A stretch of 32,212 nucleotides of DNA from an uncultured Mobilibacterium sp. (GTDB lineage Bacteria > Bacillota > Clostridia > Peptostreptococcales > Anaerovoracaceae), in the NCBI GenBank assembly GCA_947254375.1, contig CAMYCF010000010.1:1-32212 (forward strand), given 5' to 3'. Below the pieces are notes generated by a model that was given only the letters and a program-made list of their open reading frames with translations, did no database searches and had not been told where the DNA came from. Below, one piece after another: positions 23,408-30,803 of the stretch. Positions within the stretch are counted from its first letter, which is position 1. Each line of letters starts with the position of its first letter. The translations under genes were made by a program, and so were the position numbers.

Positions 23408-23920
23408 CTATTTGGCCTTTTTGCCCGTACGAGCGATCCCTATGATCAACGCAATCAGCGCAAAAGGTGCGATCCTTACAAAGATCCATTCGAATCCGTG
23501 GAGCATCACTCCGGCTGCGGCCGTCTCGCCGTTGCTGTAGTCCCAGTTCAGATACGAGCCGCCTATCATCGCAAGCGCGGCAAAGATCAATATGATCACT
23601 ATGCACAATATGATCATCACCGAACGGCGTCTTTTCCTGTCGGCTTCATTCTTCTGCGCCAACTGTAGATTGATTACCTCGAGCTTCTCGGAGATCGTTT
23701 TTATGTCGTCCGCCTCGGTCTCTTCGATGTTTTCACCGAGCAGGGTACTGACGGGGATGCCGAGCACCTCCGACAGAGATATCAGCAGTTCAGAGTCCGG
23801 AACGGACAGGCCCCTTTCCCACTTTGATACGGTCTGTCTTACGACGTTGAGCTTGACTGCGAGTTCGTCCTGCGAAAGACCTTTCTGTTTTCTGGCTGTT
23901 TTGATATTTTCGTTTAACAT
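23408..23920 (-). CDS. Membrane-bound XRE-family regulator
   Basis: The 170-aa protein has an N-terminal HTH (SQDELAVKLNVVRQTVSKWE, residues 15-34), a linker helix (about 70-95), and two transmembrane helices (about 99-119 SVMIILCIVIILIFAALAMI and 145-165 IFVRIAPFALIALIIGIA). Such regulators may sense envelope state while bound near DNA. The start ATG follows GGGAGGTTTTAGGCC. The inverted repeat at 23963-23981 upstream is a likely autoregulatory site. Confidence 0.85.
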   Translation of the reverse strand: MLNENIKTARKQKGLSQDELAVKLNVVRQTVSKWERGLSVPDSELLISLSEVLGIPVSTLLGENIEETEADDIKTISEKLEVINLQLAQKNEADRKRRRSVMIILCIVIILIFAALAMIGGSYLNWDYSNGETAAAGVMLHGFEWIFVRIAPFALIALIIGIARTGKKAK

Positions 23921-23942
23921 GGCCTAAAACCTCCCTTCGCAG

Positions 23943-23981
23943 TATATATAATCCCCTAAAAGGCGTTGCCGCAAGCAACGC
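23943..23981 (-). promoter_or_regulatory. Promoter and inverted repeat upstream of the membrane XRE gene
   Basis: GCGTTGC (23963-23969) and GCAACGC (23975-23981) form a perfect 7-bp inverted repeat with a 5-nt centre. It overlaps a -35-like TTGCGG, with TATATA about 18 nt downstream on the minus strand. Binding there would occlude the promoter. Confidence 0.5.
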
Positions 23982-24053
23982 GTGTTAACATCTACTGTTT
24001 TAAGCAGGAAATCGCTGTATAAAGGTATTATGTCATAATTCGTGTAAATATCA

Positions 24054-24090
24054 ATTCCTGTATTTGTACACTTTTTATTCCTGTATTTGT
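24054..24090 (+). promoter_or_regulatory. Direct repeats upstream of the AbiEi-type antitoxin gene
   Basis: ATTCCTGTATTTGT occurs twice (24054-24067 and 24077-24090) with a 23-nt period, about two helical turns. The second copy ends 16 nt before the -35 element, so this looks like an operator array for autoregulation. Confidence 0.65.
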
Positions 24091-24106
24091 GGAGATGTTT
24101 TTACTG

Positions 24107-24135
24107 TTGATATCGGCACAGTTCTAAAGTATAAT
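24107..24135 (+). promoter_or_regulatory. Promoter of the AbiEi-type antitoxin gene
   Basis: -35 TTGATA (24107-24112), 17-nt spacer, perfect -10 TATAAT (24130-24135). The predicted start is near 24142, 44 nt before the ATG. Confidence 0.8.
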
Positions 24136-24185
24136 ATTTTTAGTACACAACTATATTTATTTGTGATTTAAAAATTGGTAGATGC

Positions 24186-24791
24186 ATGGATAAAATCGAA
24201 GATGTTAAAGGCATAATAACGAGCAACGGAGGCATTGCAAAAACCGCTGATTTTGTAGCCGAGGGGCTTTCCAACTACGATGTGGCCGGCCTATGCAAAG
24301 AGGGATATATCGAGCGCGTCAGGCACGGTTATTACAGCCTCGCTGATCATGACGCTGTAACGGAAGAACAACTTCTCGCATCTCTCCTCCCCGAAAGCAT
24401 CCTTTGTGTTGAATCAGCATTGTTTTATTACGGCTACAGCGATTTTACGCCGAGGCAGTGGTCGATTGCCGTTCCGCGAACATTTTCGCGCACGAGACTG
24501 AAGATCGATTCTCTTTCGCTGAAAGTATATTTTATACAGCCCGCCCAGTTTAAAATCGGAGAAACACGCGGGAACTTCAACGGGGTACAGCTTGCCGTCT
24601 ATGACCGTGAGCGCACCATGTGTGACTGTTTCAAGTATCGGTCAAAGCTGGACAGCGAAATGTTCAACAAGGCGCTCAATGCTTATGCCGCCGATAAAAA
24701 TAAAAACCTTCGCAATCTTTCAAAATATGCGAAAGAAATGAAGGTTTATAAAAATTTGATGAATGTGATGGAGGTGCTTCTTAATGCCTGA
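24186..24791 (+). CDS. AbiEi-family type IV antitoxin, toxin partner missing
   Basis: The 201-aa protein has an N-terminal winged HTH (about 8-55; AKTADFVAEGLSNYDVAGLC, then GYIERVRHGYYSLAD) followed by an AbiEi/DUF4095-like domain with ESALFYYGYSDFTPRQWSIA and YDRERTMCDCFKY. AbiEi proteins repress their own operon and counter the nucleotidyltransferase toxin AbiEii without binding it. Here the promoter and direct repeats are intact, but no AbiEii follows: the overlapping ATG at 24784 opens a frame (MPDITSHSRTNY) that soon becomes unrelated to any toxin, and a hairpin terminator lies at 24840. The antitoxin is therefore an orphan, or serves an AbiEii elsewhere. Confidence 0.82.
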   Translation: MDKIEDVKGIITSNGGIAKTADFVAEGLSNYDVAGLCKEGYIERVRHGYYSLADHDAVTEEQLLASLLPESILCVESALFYYGYSDFTPRQWSIAVPRTFSRTRLKIDSLSLKVYFIQPAQFKIGETRGNFNGVQLAVYDRERTMCDCFKYRSKLDSEMFNKALNAYAADKNKNLRNLSKYAKEMKVYKNLMNVMEVLLNA

Positions 24792-24839
24792 TATCACTTC
24801 TCACAGCAGAACTAATTATGATAAATGTTCCGGAGTCTT

Positions 24840-24866
24840 GAAGCGGTCACAGATTGTGATCGCTTC
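24840..24866 (+). terminator. Hairpin terminator after the antitoxin gene
   Basis: GAAGCGGTCACA (24840-24851) pairs with TGTGATCGCTTC (24855-24866), 12 bp with one G-U, followed by ATTCTTTC. Confidence 0.7.
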
Positions 24867-24908
24867 ATTCTTTCAGAGCATATTGGCATCAGAGCGTCTT
24901 CTCCCCTC

Positions 24909-25880
24909 TCATATTGTGAGAAAATTCATTACCATTGTGGTCATGATTTCCTTTTCCTGCGGATCAGACTCTGCAATCATCAGCGTCATGGCTGTCAGTT
25001 CGCCGTCACTGATAACCTTCGAGCCGTCTTCGTGATACAAGGCGTGGTTACGATTAAGGAACTCCAAGAACAGAGATGCGGCAATTCTCTTACAGCCATC
25101 GGCATAGGGATGATCCTTGACCATGAAGTACAGGAGATTTGCCGCTTTCTCCTCCAGCATAGGATAGACATCTTCCCCGAATACATTCTGATACACGGCT
25201 GCTATGATGCCTTCCACCTTGCCTAGCTCCCTTTCCACGCCGAATACATCAGTGTGGAAGGTATCCCGCATATGATTGACCATGTTCCGACATTCTTCCG
25301 CCGTGATCCGATAGGTAGGGCGATTTCCATCCGGCTTCTGCAGCGCCTGATGATCATACTGATCCAGCAAAGTCAACGCTTCCGTATATCGGCTGACAGC
25401 ATGCAACACTTCATCCGCGTCAAGCTGCATGGTGTCCGCAAGCATCCTGCCCTGAATCTCTACGGTCTTCTGCAAAGCCTGCAGTCGTTTTTCATTGACC
25501 GCATAACCTTCTATGATATACTGCTTCAGAACATTATTGGCCCACCGGCGGAACTCAATGCCACGCTTGGATTTGACGCGGTAGCCGATAGACAGAACCA
25601 TGTCCAGACTATAGTACTCCGTCATGTGCGTCTGCGTTTTTTCTTTGATTGCCCCGTGTGAAGTGGTAGTCGCAAATTTTGCGACTACCACTTCGCCTTT
25701 TAATTCTTCCTTCAGCGCATTGTTGATATGCTTGCCTATGGTTTTGATATCCCTACCAAACAGTTCGGACATCTGCTGCCTGTTCAGCCAGGCGGTATCA
25801 TCTTCTACGCGTACCTTCAGATTGATTTCTTTATCCTGTGTCTCAAAAATTACAAGCTGATTTTTCAAATCCTGATTCAT
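24909..25880 (-). CDS. RhuM-Fic/Doc fusion protein
   Basis: The 323-aa protein has the RhuM (virulence protein) N-terminal region (about 10-145; TAWLNRQQMSELFGRDIKTI, YYSLDMVLSIGYRVKSKRG, EFRRWANNVLKQYIIEGY) and a C-terminal Fic/Doc domain (about 200-320). The Fic motif reads HPYADGCKR (257-265), where relatives have HPFxDGNKR; the Asn that helps hold the nucleotide is Cys here. Fic/Doc domains add AMP or phosphate to targets, often as toxins. A 35-nt DNA palindrome lies inside the coding region (25660-25694). It follows the EXLDI gene by 24 bp and has AAAGGGAG before the ATG. A toxin or defence role is inferred only. Confidence 0.85.
   Translation of the reverse strand: MNQDLKNQLVIFETQDKEINLKVRVEDDTAWLNRQQMSELFGRDIKTIGKHINNALKEELKGEVVVAKFATTTSHGAIKEKTQTHMTEYYSLDMVLSIGYRVKSKRGIEFRRWANNVLKQYIIEGYAVNEKRLQALQKTVEIQGRMLADTMQLDADEVLHAVSRYTEALTLLDQYDHQALQKPDGNRPTYRITAEECRNMVNHMRDTFHTDVFGVERELGKVEGIIAAVYQNVFGEDVYPMLEEKAANLLYFMVKDHPYADGCKRIAASLFLEFLNRNHALYHEDGSKVISDGELTAMTLMIAESDPQEKEIMTTMVMNFLTI
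25660..25694. repeat. Perfect 35-nt palindrome inside the RhuM-Fic coding region
   Basis: GAAGTGGTAGTCGCAAA (25660-25676) and its exact complement (25678-25694) flank a single central base. It encodes EVVVAKFATTTS and would form a 15-17-bp mRNA hairpin about 190 nt after the start codon. Confidence 0.95.
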
Positions 25881-25904
25881 GTTTTCTCCCTTTTATCATT
25901 CATT

Positions 25905-26411
25905 TTAGATATCCAAAAACTCATAAGGGTTTTCTGAAAGAGAAGATTTACAGCATTCAGCAAGATATTCATCCTTTGATTTTAGACTGTCAATATCCGG
26001 ATAAATCTCTAATACTCTGTCCCATAAATTCCAAAAGTCATGTGACCAGGATTGGGGATTTTCCCATATATAGGGATTTCCTTTACTCCAATTAGGAAGT
26101 TCCTTGCGAATCTTTGTGCCCACTGCAAATTGACCTTTTGCGGTTTTATATACCGTATCGATCCTTATTCCGCCTTCTACCGGACGTTCTACACGTGCTA
26201 TTTCCATACCATAGAACATCACCTTTCTTCTTACCCCTTTCTCATAAAGGTTCAGCTCAATCTTGTCATATCCTTTGCTTTTGTTGCGTTTAACACTGAT
26301 GAAGTCCTGAAGAGCCTGTATAACTGCAGCAGAAACACTTCCGGCGTACTGAGCAGCATCATCAAATAGATGCAGATCTGCTTCTGCAACATATATATTT
26401 TTTGTAGCCAT
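25905..26411 (-). CDS. EXLDI family protein
   Basis: The 168-aa protein ends in NPYEFLDI, the E-x-L-D-I C-terminus that names this family of small, often plasmid- or element-borne proteins of unknown function. The N-terminus (MATKNIYVAEADLHLFDDAA, then QYAGSVSAAVIQALQDFISV) resembles a ribbon-helix-helix-like DNA-binding segment, and the middle is beta-rich (KVMFYGMEIARVERP). The start at 26411 is preferred over 26471 because of the upstream AAGGGGAT. It is followed after 24 bp by the RhuM-Fic gene; the pair has the layout of an antitoxin-toxin operon, which is inference. Confidence 0.65.
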   Translation of the reverse strand: MATKNIYVAEADLHLFDDAAQYAGSVSAAVIQALQDFISVKRNKSKGYDKIELNLYEKGVRRKVMFYGMEIARVERPVEGGIRIDTVYKTAKGQFAVGTKIRKELPNWSKGNPYIWENPQSWSHDFWNLWDRVLEIYPDIDSLKSKDEYLAECCKSSLSENPYEFLDI

Positions 26412-26535
26412 AACAATATCCCCTTGCTTTATTAAGTCATATTCATGTCGATCATCTTTATGTTTATGCACATAAGTATAATCATATATGTTTGTTTGTC
26501 AAGACACAAAGTCGAATCCATTCTGAAATGGATAT

Positions 26536-26578
26536 GAAAAAAGCGGTAGGATGCTGTGATTTCAGCATTTCCACCGCT
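26536..26578 (-). terminator. Branched hairpin terminator in the 26412-26786 gap
   Basis: AGCGGT (26542-26547) pairs with ACCGCT (26573-26578), and inside it ATGCTG (26551-26556) pairs with CAGCAT (26563-26568); on the minus strand GCTTTTTTC follows. It ends transcripts coming from the right. Confidence 0.65.
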
Positions 26579-26693
26579 CAAAAAGTTTCTTTTAATTCCG
26601 GCGTTATTCAAACTCAATAATTGCCATAGCATATTTGTTTCTTTTATACATTATCAGTATCTATCGAGTTTCTAAAATTAGGTATTTTTATAT
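26536..26693 (-). ncRNA. Candidate small RNA between the EXLDI gene and the 269-aa gene
   Basis: A minus-strand promoter (26728-26700) and a terminator (26536-26578) would give a transcript of about 155 nt with no supported protein; the only ATG frame of note encodes 15 residues (MYKRNKYAMAIIEFE) without a ribosome site. The remaining part of the 375-bp gap holds nothing else that I can support. Confidence 0.35.
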
Positions 26694-26699
26694 CTATTT

Positions 26700-26754
26700 T
26701 TTATAGTTTTTGAGATTTTTAGTATCAAAACAGTATCAAGAGTGATACTATAAT
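26700..26754 (-). promoter_or_regulatory. Promoter with three AGTATCA half-sites
   Basis: Minus strand -35 TTGATA (26728-26723), 17 nt, -10 TATAAA (26705-26700). AGTATCA occurs at 26721-26727 and 26732-26738, and inverted at 26743-26749 (AGTATCA-AGAG-TGATACT). The first half-site covers the -35, so a repressor bound to the array would control this promoter. Confidence 0.6.
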
Positions 26755-26786
26755 AATATTCATGTTTTACCTCTGTTTATTACATA

Positions 26787-27596
26787 TTATCCAATAGAGA
26801 TTCCCATCAACGAAGCAATCATTTGAATACCCAATGTCAAATCGGGAATTAGAGCGACAGAAGTAGCGATGAAGTGCATATTTTTCAAACAGGTAATCAA
26901 TACTTCTTTCTTCGGATGCTTCTGCTTAATTTCATTTTTTATACTGTCTAAATTCTGATTAAGTATTGATTTGGAGTTATCATCCTCCATACCTTTAATT
27001 AAGTCTTCTACATTGTTAATTACCTTGATTACTTCTTCGGTATTAAATTTATTTTCTTGGTCAGCGTTAATCGTGCTTCCGTGTTCCGCAATATTGACTT
27101 GAACTCCAGAACTATTAACATTGATATTATATAGAGCATTATTTTCATCGTACCCCATATCGGTAGAAATATCTTTCATATAATTTTCAACCTCAAGTAC
27201 AAACGGATAGACCATTCTATCGCCAAAAGCCTTTGCCATATCTTGATATTTATTACTGCCTGCATAATACCAGCCAAAAGTATATGTAGGTAAGTTATTT
27301 CCTGTTATAAAGGAAAATGCTCTATACAGTAGATACGTCCTTTTATTACTATCATTGCCAAGATTCAAAACTTTGCGTCCATAAGAATTACTTATCGTAT
27401 TTAATAAGTCATCTAAGCCATTAACATCATGTTCTAAACTATGCAAATACTCTTTTATCAACGGTGTTTGCTCTATATAATTTATCATTTCTTCCAAATT
27501 TGCATTCTGTTCTCCATAATATGAATTCATAACATTTGAAGCTAATGTCCTAAATTTTCTACTGATTTTTCTAAGTTCTTTTTTACTAATCTCCAT
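26787..27596 (-). CDS. Unrecognised 269-aa protein, last gene of the Gabija-like operon
   Basis: I do not recognise a family. The N-terminal 150 residues are mainly helical and charged. A short repeat-like beta segment follows (157-179; INVNSSGVQVNIAEHGSTIN), a kind of Asn/Gly-rich stretch often seen next to membrane helices in phage-defence effectors. Then come a helical region (185-232) and a hydrophobic C-terminus (about 240-269; HFIATSVALIPDLTLGIQMI) that could enter a membrane. The ATG lies inside the 3' end of the zinc-ribbon gene (11-nt overlap), so the two are translationally coupled. Position suggests an accessory or effector of the upstream gajAB genes; no activity is claimed. Confidence 0.6.
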   Translation of the reverse strand: MEISKKELRKISRKFRTLASNVMNSYYGEQNANLEEMINYIEQTPLIKEYLHSLEHDVNGLDDLLNTISNSYGRKVLNLGNDSNKRTYLLYRAFSFITGNNLPTYTFGWYYAGSNKYQDMAKAFGDRMVYPFVLEVENYMKDISTDMGYDENNALYNINVNSSGVQVNIAEHGSTINADQENKFNTEEVIKVINNVEDLIKGMEDDNSKSILNQNLDSIKNEIKQKHPKKEVLITCLKNMHFIATSVALIPDLTLGIQMIASLMGISIG

Positions 27597-28047
27597 CTAT
27601 CATCTCTCCACAAAACGGGCAATAACTACCTTCTAATTTTTTTATACTACTTATTCTAGCGGTTTTGCCACAGCACAAATATCTCTTTTCTTCATAATCT
27701 CCCGTTTTTCTTCCTATCGGGAGTTCTGCTTCCTTTTTAATCTCTTTTCCATGTTTAAACTTAATATTTTTGCTATTCCTAAAACTTTTTTCAAGACTCT
27801 TTGAAAAATCATTTAGCATTTCAGCAACTTGATTTTCAACTATTCGTTCTGCTAATTCATAAATATCATCGTCTAAATAATTCTCATGTGTTAAACCACA
27901 ATTAGGACACCAAATATCTATTGTGGCTTCATCCTCAATATCTTCCACCGTTAACATAAATTTTTCACCACAACTTGGACATTTTAATAGAACATATCCC
28001 TCTTCATCTGCTGGAACAGACATTTCAAATTTTATATCATTAGCCAT
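27586..28047 (-). CDS. Zinc-ribbon protein of the Gabija-like operon
   Basis: The 153-aa protein has an N-terminal zinc ribbon or knuckle pair (C23/C26 in KCPSCGEKF and C47/C50 in WCPNCGL) and a C-terminal one (C125/C126 in YLCCGK and C143/C146 in YCPFCGE), joined by an acidic then basic linker. No catalytic motif is visible; nucleic-acid or protein binding is likely. It starts 27 bp after gajB and overlaps the next gene by 11 nt. AGGAG lies 11 nt before the ATG. It is not a standard component of Gabija. Confidence 0.65.
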   Translation of the reverse strand: MANDIKFEMSVPADEEGYVLLKCPSCGEKFMLTVEDIEDEATIDIWCPNCGLTHENYLDDDIYELAERIVENQVAEMLNDFSKSLEKSFRNSKNIKFKHGKEIKKEAELPIGRKTGDYEEKRYLCCGKTARISSIKKLEGSYCPFCGEMIDGD

Positions 28048-28074
28048 TTAAATTTCATCTCCTCACAATAAAAG

Positions 28075-29142
28075 TTATAATTTCACCACTGGTAGACTGC
28101 AAGATCGTTCATCTTTTCGTACAATAACAACACTATTCTCAGCACGTGTAATAGCAACATATAATCTCGCCTTACTTTGTTCTTTTAGGGATGTGTTATT
28201 GTTAATAATCCAATCCCACATCGGTTGAGTCGGATATATAAGTACTCGTTGGAATTCCAACCCTTTTGATTCTCCAAAATTATAATATGGATATTCATTA
28301 TTGACAGGTGTCTTTTTATTTTCCCTCAACTGCATTGCATTAAATTTCTGCAAATATTTCTCTACATTTGCTTTATCAATTATCATAACACCATCTGATT
28401 CATCTTCAGCTCTACGCACAAAATTTATAAATGTTCTCTCTGGATACAGACTATTCGCAAATTTACATATAATATCATTATTCCTATAAGTACAATTAAG
28501 TGTAGTTTCATCAATCTTTACATCTAATTTTCTACACTCATTTTTTAAAAACTCATCGATTTTCCCACAACTATATTTTTTATATTTTTTTGATGAGTGA
28601 GTCGAATATGTGCATTGTCTAGGATCCCCGACCATTATCACTTCAGTTCTTGAAGCTATTAAACACTTTAATATCTCCAAATCATATCCCACCATATCTT
28701 GGACTTCATCAACATATATACAGTCATACATTCCACTAATTCTTTCAAAAACTTTTCCATTACAATTATCATTTATCTCTACAACACACTCTGATAATTT
28801 ATCAGTATATATCCTGTTATCTTTGGCAAAATATTTATTGGATGTTTTCTTTGCATACGTATTGTTCTGTCCATTTACAAATATAATTCCTTCAATTCGT
28901 TCCTCAAATCTACTTCCTTGATAAGGTCTAATACCATCTTTTAACAAAAAAGAAAACCATGTGGAAACTGTAATATTATTAGGAATTACACCAACTTTAT
29001 TCTTAATTCGGCTAATTATTTGTTGCTCATTTGTAATAGTGTATGTTAGGATTAGTACTTTTTTATGAGTATTAAGAGAATCCTCAATGATTTTTCTTGT
29101 TTTTCCTGAACCAGCAGCAGCTATGTATAATTTTCCACTCAT
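28075..29142 (-). CDS. gajB: Compact UvrD/Rep-like helicase, GajB-like
   Basis: The 355-aa superfamily 1 helicase shows Walker A AAAGSGKT (8-15), Walker B CIYVDEVQDM (141-150), motif III GDPRQCTY (172-179), motif IV TYRNND, motif V ESKGLEFQRVLIYP and motif VI YVAITRAENS (327-336). It is shorter than typical GajB (about 490 aa), with reduced 1B/2B insertions. Its ATG overlaps the gajA stop as ATGA, as in coupled gene pairs. In Gabija the helicase assists the nuclease complex that cuts phage DNA. OLD-plus-UvrD pairs are also called class 2 OLD systems, and that neutral name may suit this divergent pair. Confidence 0.82.
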   Translation of the reverse strand: MSGKLYIAAAGSGKTRKIIEDSLNTHKKVLILTYTITNEQQIISRIKNKVGVIPNNITVSTWFSFLLKDGIRPYQGSRFEERIEGIIFVNGQNNTYAKKTSNKYFAKDNRIYTDKLSECVVEINDNCNGKVFERISGMYDCIYVDEVQDMVGYDLEILKCLIASRTEVIMVGDPRQCTYSTHSSKKYKKYSCGKIDEFLKNECRKLDVKIDETTLNCTYRNNDIICKFANSLYPERTFINFVRRAEDESDGVMIIDKANVEKYLQKFNAMQLRENKKTPVNNEYPYYNFGESKGLEFQRVLIYPTQPMWDWIINNNTSLKEQSKARLYVAITRAENSVVIVRKDERSCSLPVVKL

Positions 29143-30761
29143 ATTAAAATACCGTCCTTGATATATTGTGGAAATTCTATAGCTTTATCACTTTCAAAAA
29201 TCTTTAAAGCAACTTCTGTTTTATGCCCCTTCATATATTTAAGTAAATCGTCAAGATTTTCATATGATTTATTCAATACCTCATTTAAAATAGACATAGA
29301 ATTCGATCTATATATACATGGTTCCAAAGTATTATAGTTGTAATTTTCCAAAGAACCATTATATTCATAGGTACTATTATCAAAACATATATTTATATTC
29401 TCACAACAATTCTCTCCTAAGTAATCGCTATATTTTTTATTTAGTGCATCAATGTTTCCATCATTATCGGTTATCACTGACACACGCAATTCCAGCAATT
29501 TTGCAATTTCCAAAAATCTTAAAAAAGAAATTCCAACCGATATTATATCTATTCCATCATTAATAGGCAATTTACCATTATGAGTGTCCATATATGCTCT
29601 TTGAACAATTAGCTCGTCCGAATCACCTTCGACTAAAATTGCTTTATTTGATAATAATAATCGTAACGTATCATAACCTGCAATTCTTTTGAAAAATAAA
29701 TTTGTTTCATTTGATAAATTACCTAGCCGTAATGTTTTTCCTCGATTTAGTAAAATTAAATTTTCAAGTCCTAATTTATTTGACACAAAACTACTATGCG
29801 TGGTAACTATTATCTGTTTTTCTTTTACTGACTCATTTACTTTGTCGAGGAGAATATTTAAGTTTGAATATGACAAATGGCATTCAGGTTCTTCTAAAAG
29901 CACAATCTGCTTATTTTCTATTTTATGATCACTTAATGCCAATTGTGTTTTAACAATGCATTGCGTACCTTTACCAATGTTGTTATATGGTATTTCATTT
30001 AATTGAGTTACCAAACTGCTTTCCCATGAAGTTTTCGTACCGAAATCTACAGAAATTGTCAATTCGCTATTCGATGTTTCAGTTAATTTTCTATTTATAT
30101 TAGCAATATTCTCATCTCTGGAAAATTGTTCTTTCATAAGCCTATGCGCTTGCGATATATTAATAATTTCATTATCATCTAACAGATTCTTTACTATTCT
30201 TGATATGTATATATCCGATCCACTGGTAGGAGTATAGCTGGTCGTATCAATCATTGCAGATTTAATTGGAATGCTCCTTGCAGTTATATTTTCTCTGGCA
30301 AAAGACATCCAACTTACCTCATAATATTCAATTGGCAACGATGTTATGTTGTTCTCACAAAGCATTTTATATTCATTGCTATATTTTTCATCAAAACTAA
30401 TTGATAAACAAATCCCAGGAGTGTCTTTAGTGTTTTCAGAATTTCCATCACCTAAAAAACTTGGCATTTCTGCATCAAAATACGCTTCAATAATTATTTT
30501 TGGCGGTTCTATCTTAGTACCCCGATTGATTTCTTTAATATAATTGTCCACTACATCCTTATTAAAAAGATATTGGGTAAGTTCATTCTTAATGTTTTTC
30601 CCGTGATATGTTCCCGTTAAAACCAAATTAACGGCTTCTAAAATCGTAGATTTTCCTGTACCATTATTGCCGACCAATATATTAATTCCATCTTCAAAAT
30701 CAATTGTGAACCAGTCAGAAAAGCATTTAAAATTTTTTATCTTTAATTTTTTTATCGGCAT
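29139..30761 (-). CDS. gajA: OLD-family ATPase-TOPRIM nuclease, GajA-like
   Basis: The 540-aa protein starts with an SMC/RecF-like ATPase: Walker A GNNGTGKST (31-39), long insert, and a combined signature/Walker B region ending VLLEEPECHLS (287-297), then THSSFVS (321-327). The C-terminal TOPRIM domain has LVEGDSDE (376-383, catalytic E378) and ITDNDGN (430-436, D432 and D434). OLD-type enzymes are Mg-dependent nickases or nucleases gated by ATP. With the coupled gajB it forms a Gabija-like anti-phage pair. The ATG follows AGGAGAGAGG; the vsr stop is 42 bp upstream, so it belongs to the larger operon from the right. Confidence 0.87.
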   Translation of the reverse strand: MPIKKLKIKNFKCFSDWFTIDFEDGINILVGNNGTGKSTILEAVNLVLTGTYHGKNIKNELTQYLFNKDVVDNYIKEINRGTKIEPPKIIIEAYFDAEMPSFLGDGNSENTKDTPGICLSISFDEKYSNEYKMLCENNITSLPIEYYEVSWMSFARENITARSIPIKSAMIDTTSYTPTSGSDIYISRIVKNLLDDNEIINISQAHRLMKEQFSRDENIANINRKLTETSNSELTISVDFGTKTSWESSLVTQLNEIPYNNIGKGTQCIVKTQLALSDHKIENKQIVLLEEPECHLSYSNLNILLDKVNESVKEKQIIVTTHSSFVSNKLGLENLILLNRGKTLRLGNLSNETNLFFKRIAGYDTLRLLLSNKAILVEGDSDELIVQRAYMDTHNGKLPINDGIDIISVGISFLRFLEIAKLLELRVSVITDNDGNIDALNKKYSDYLGENCCENINICFDNSTYEYNGSLENYNYNTLEPCIYRSNSMSILNEVLNKSYENLDDLLKYMKGHKTEVALKIFESDKAIEFPQYIKDGILI

Positions 30762-30803
30762 CAGCCTCTCTCCTATATATCAATTCCTCATAATTTATTG
30801 TTT

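Noticed and set aside
24784..25035. Frame overlapping the AbiEi stop as an AbiEii toxin.
   Set aside because: Only the overlapping start position fits; the encoded protein shows no nucleotidyltransferase motif and lies mostly antisense to the RhuM-Fic gene.
26432..26632. A 66-aa minus-strand frame upstream of the EXLDI gene.
   Set aside because: It spans the terminator hairpin, has no ribosome site and no family resemblance.
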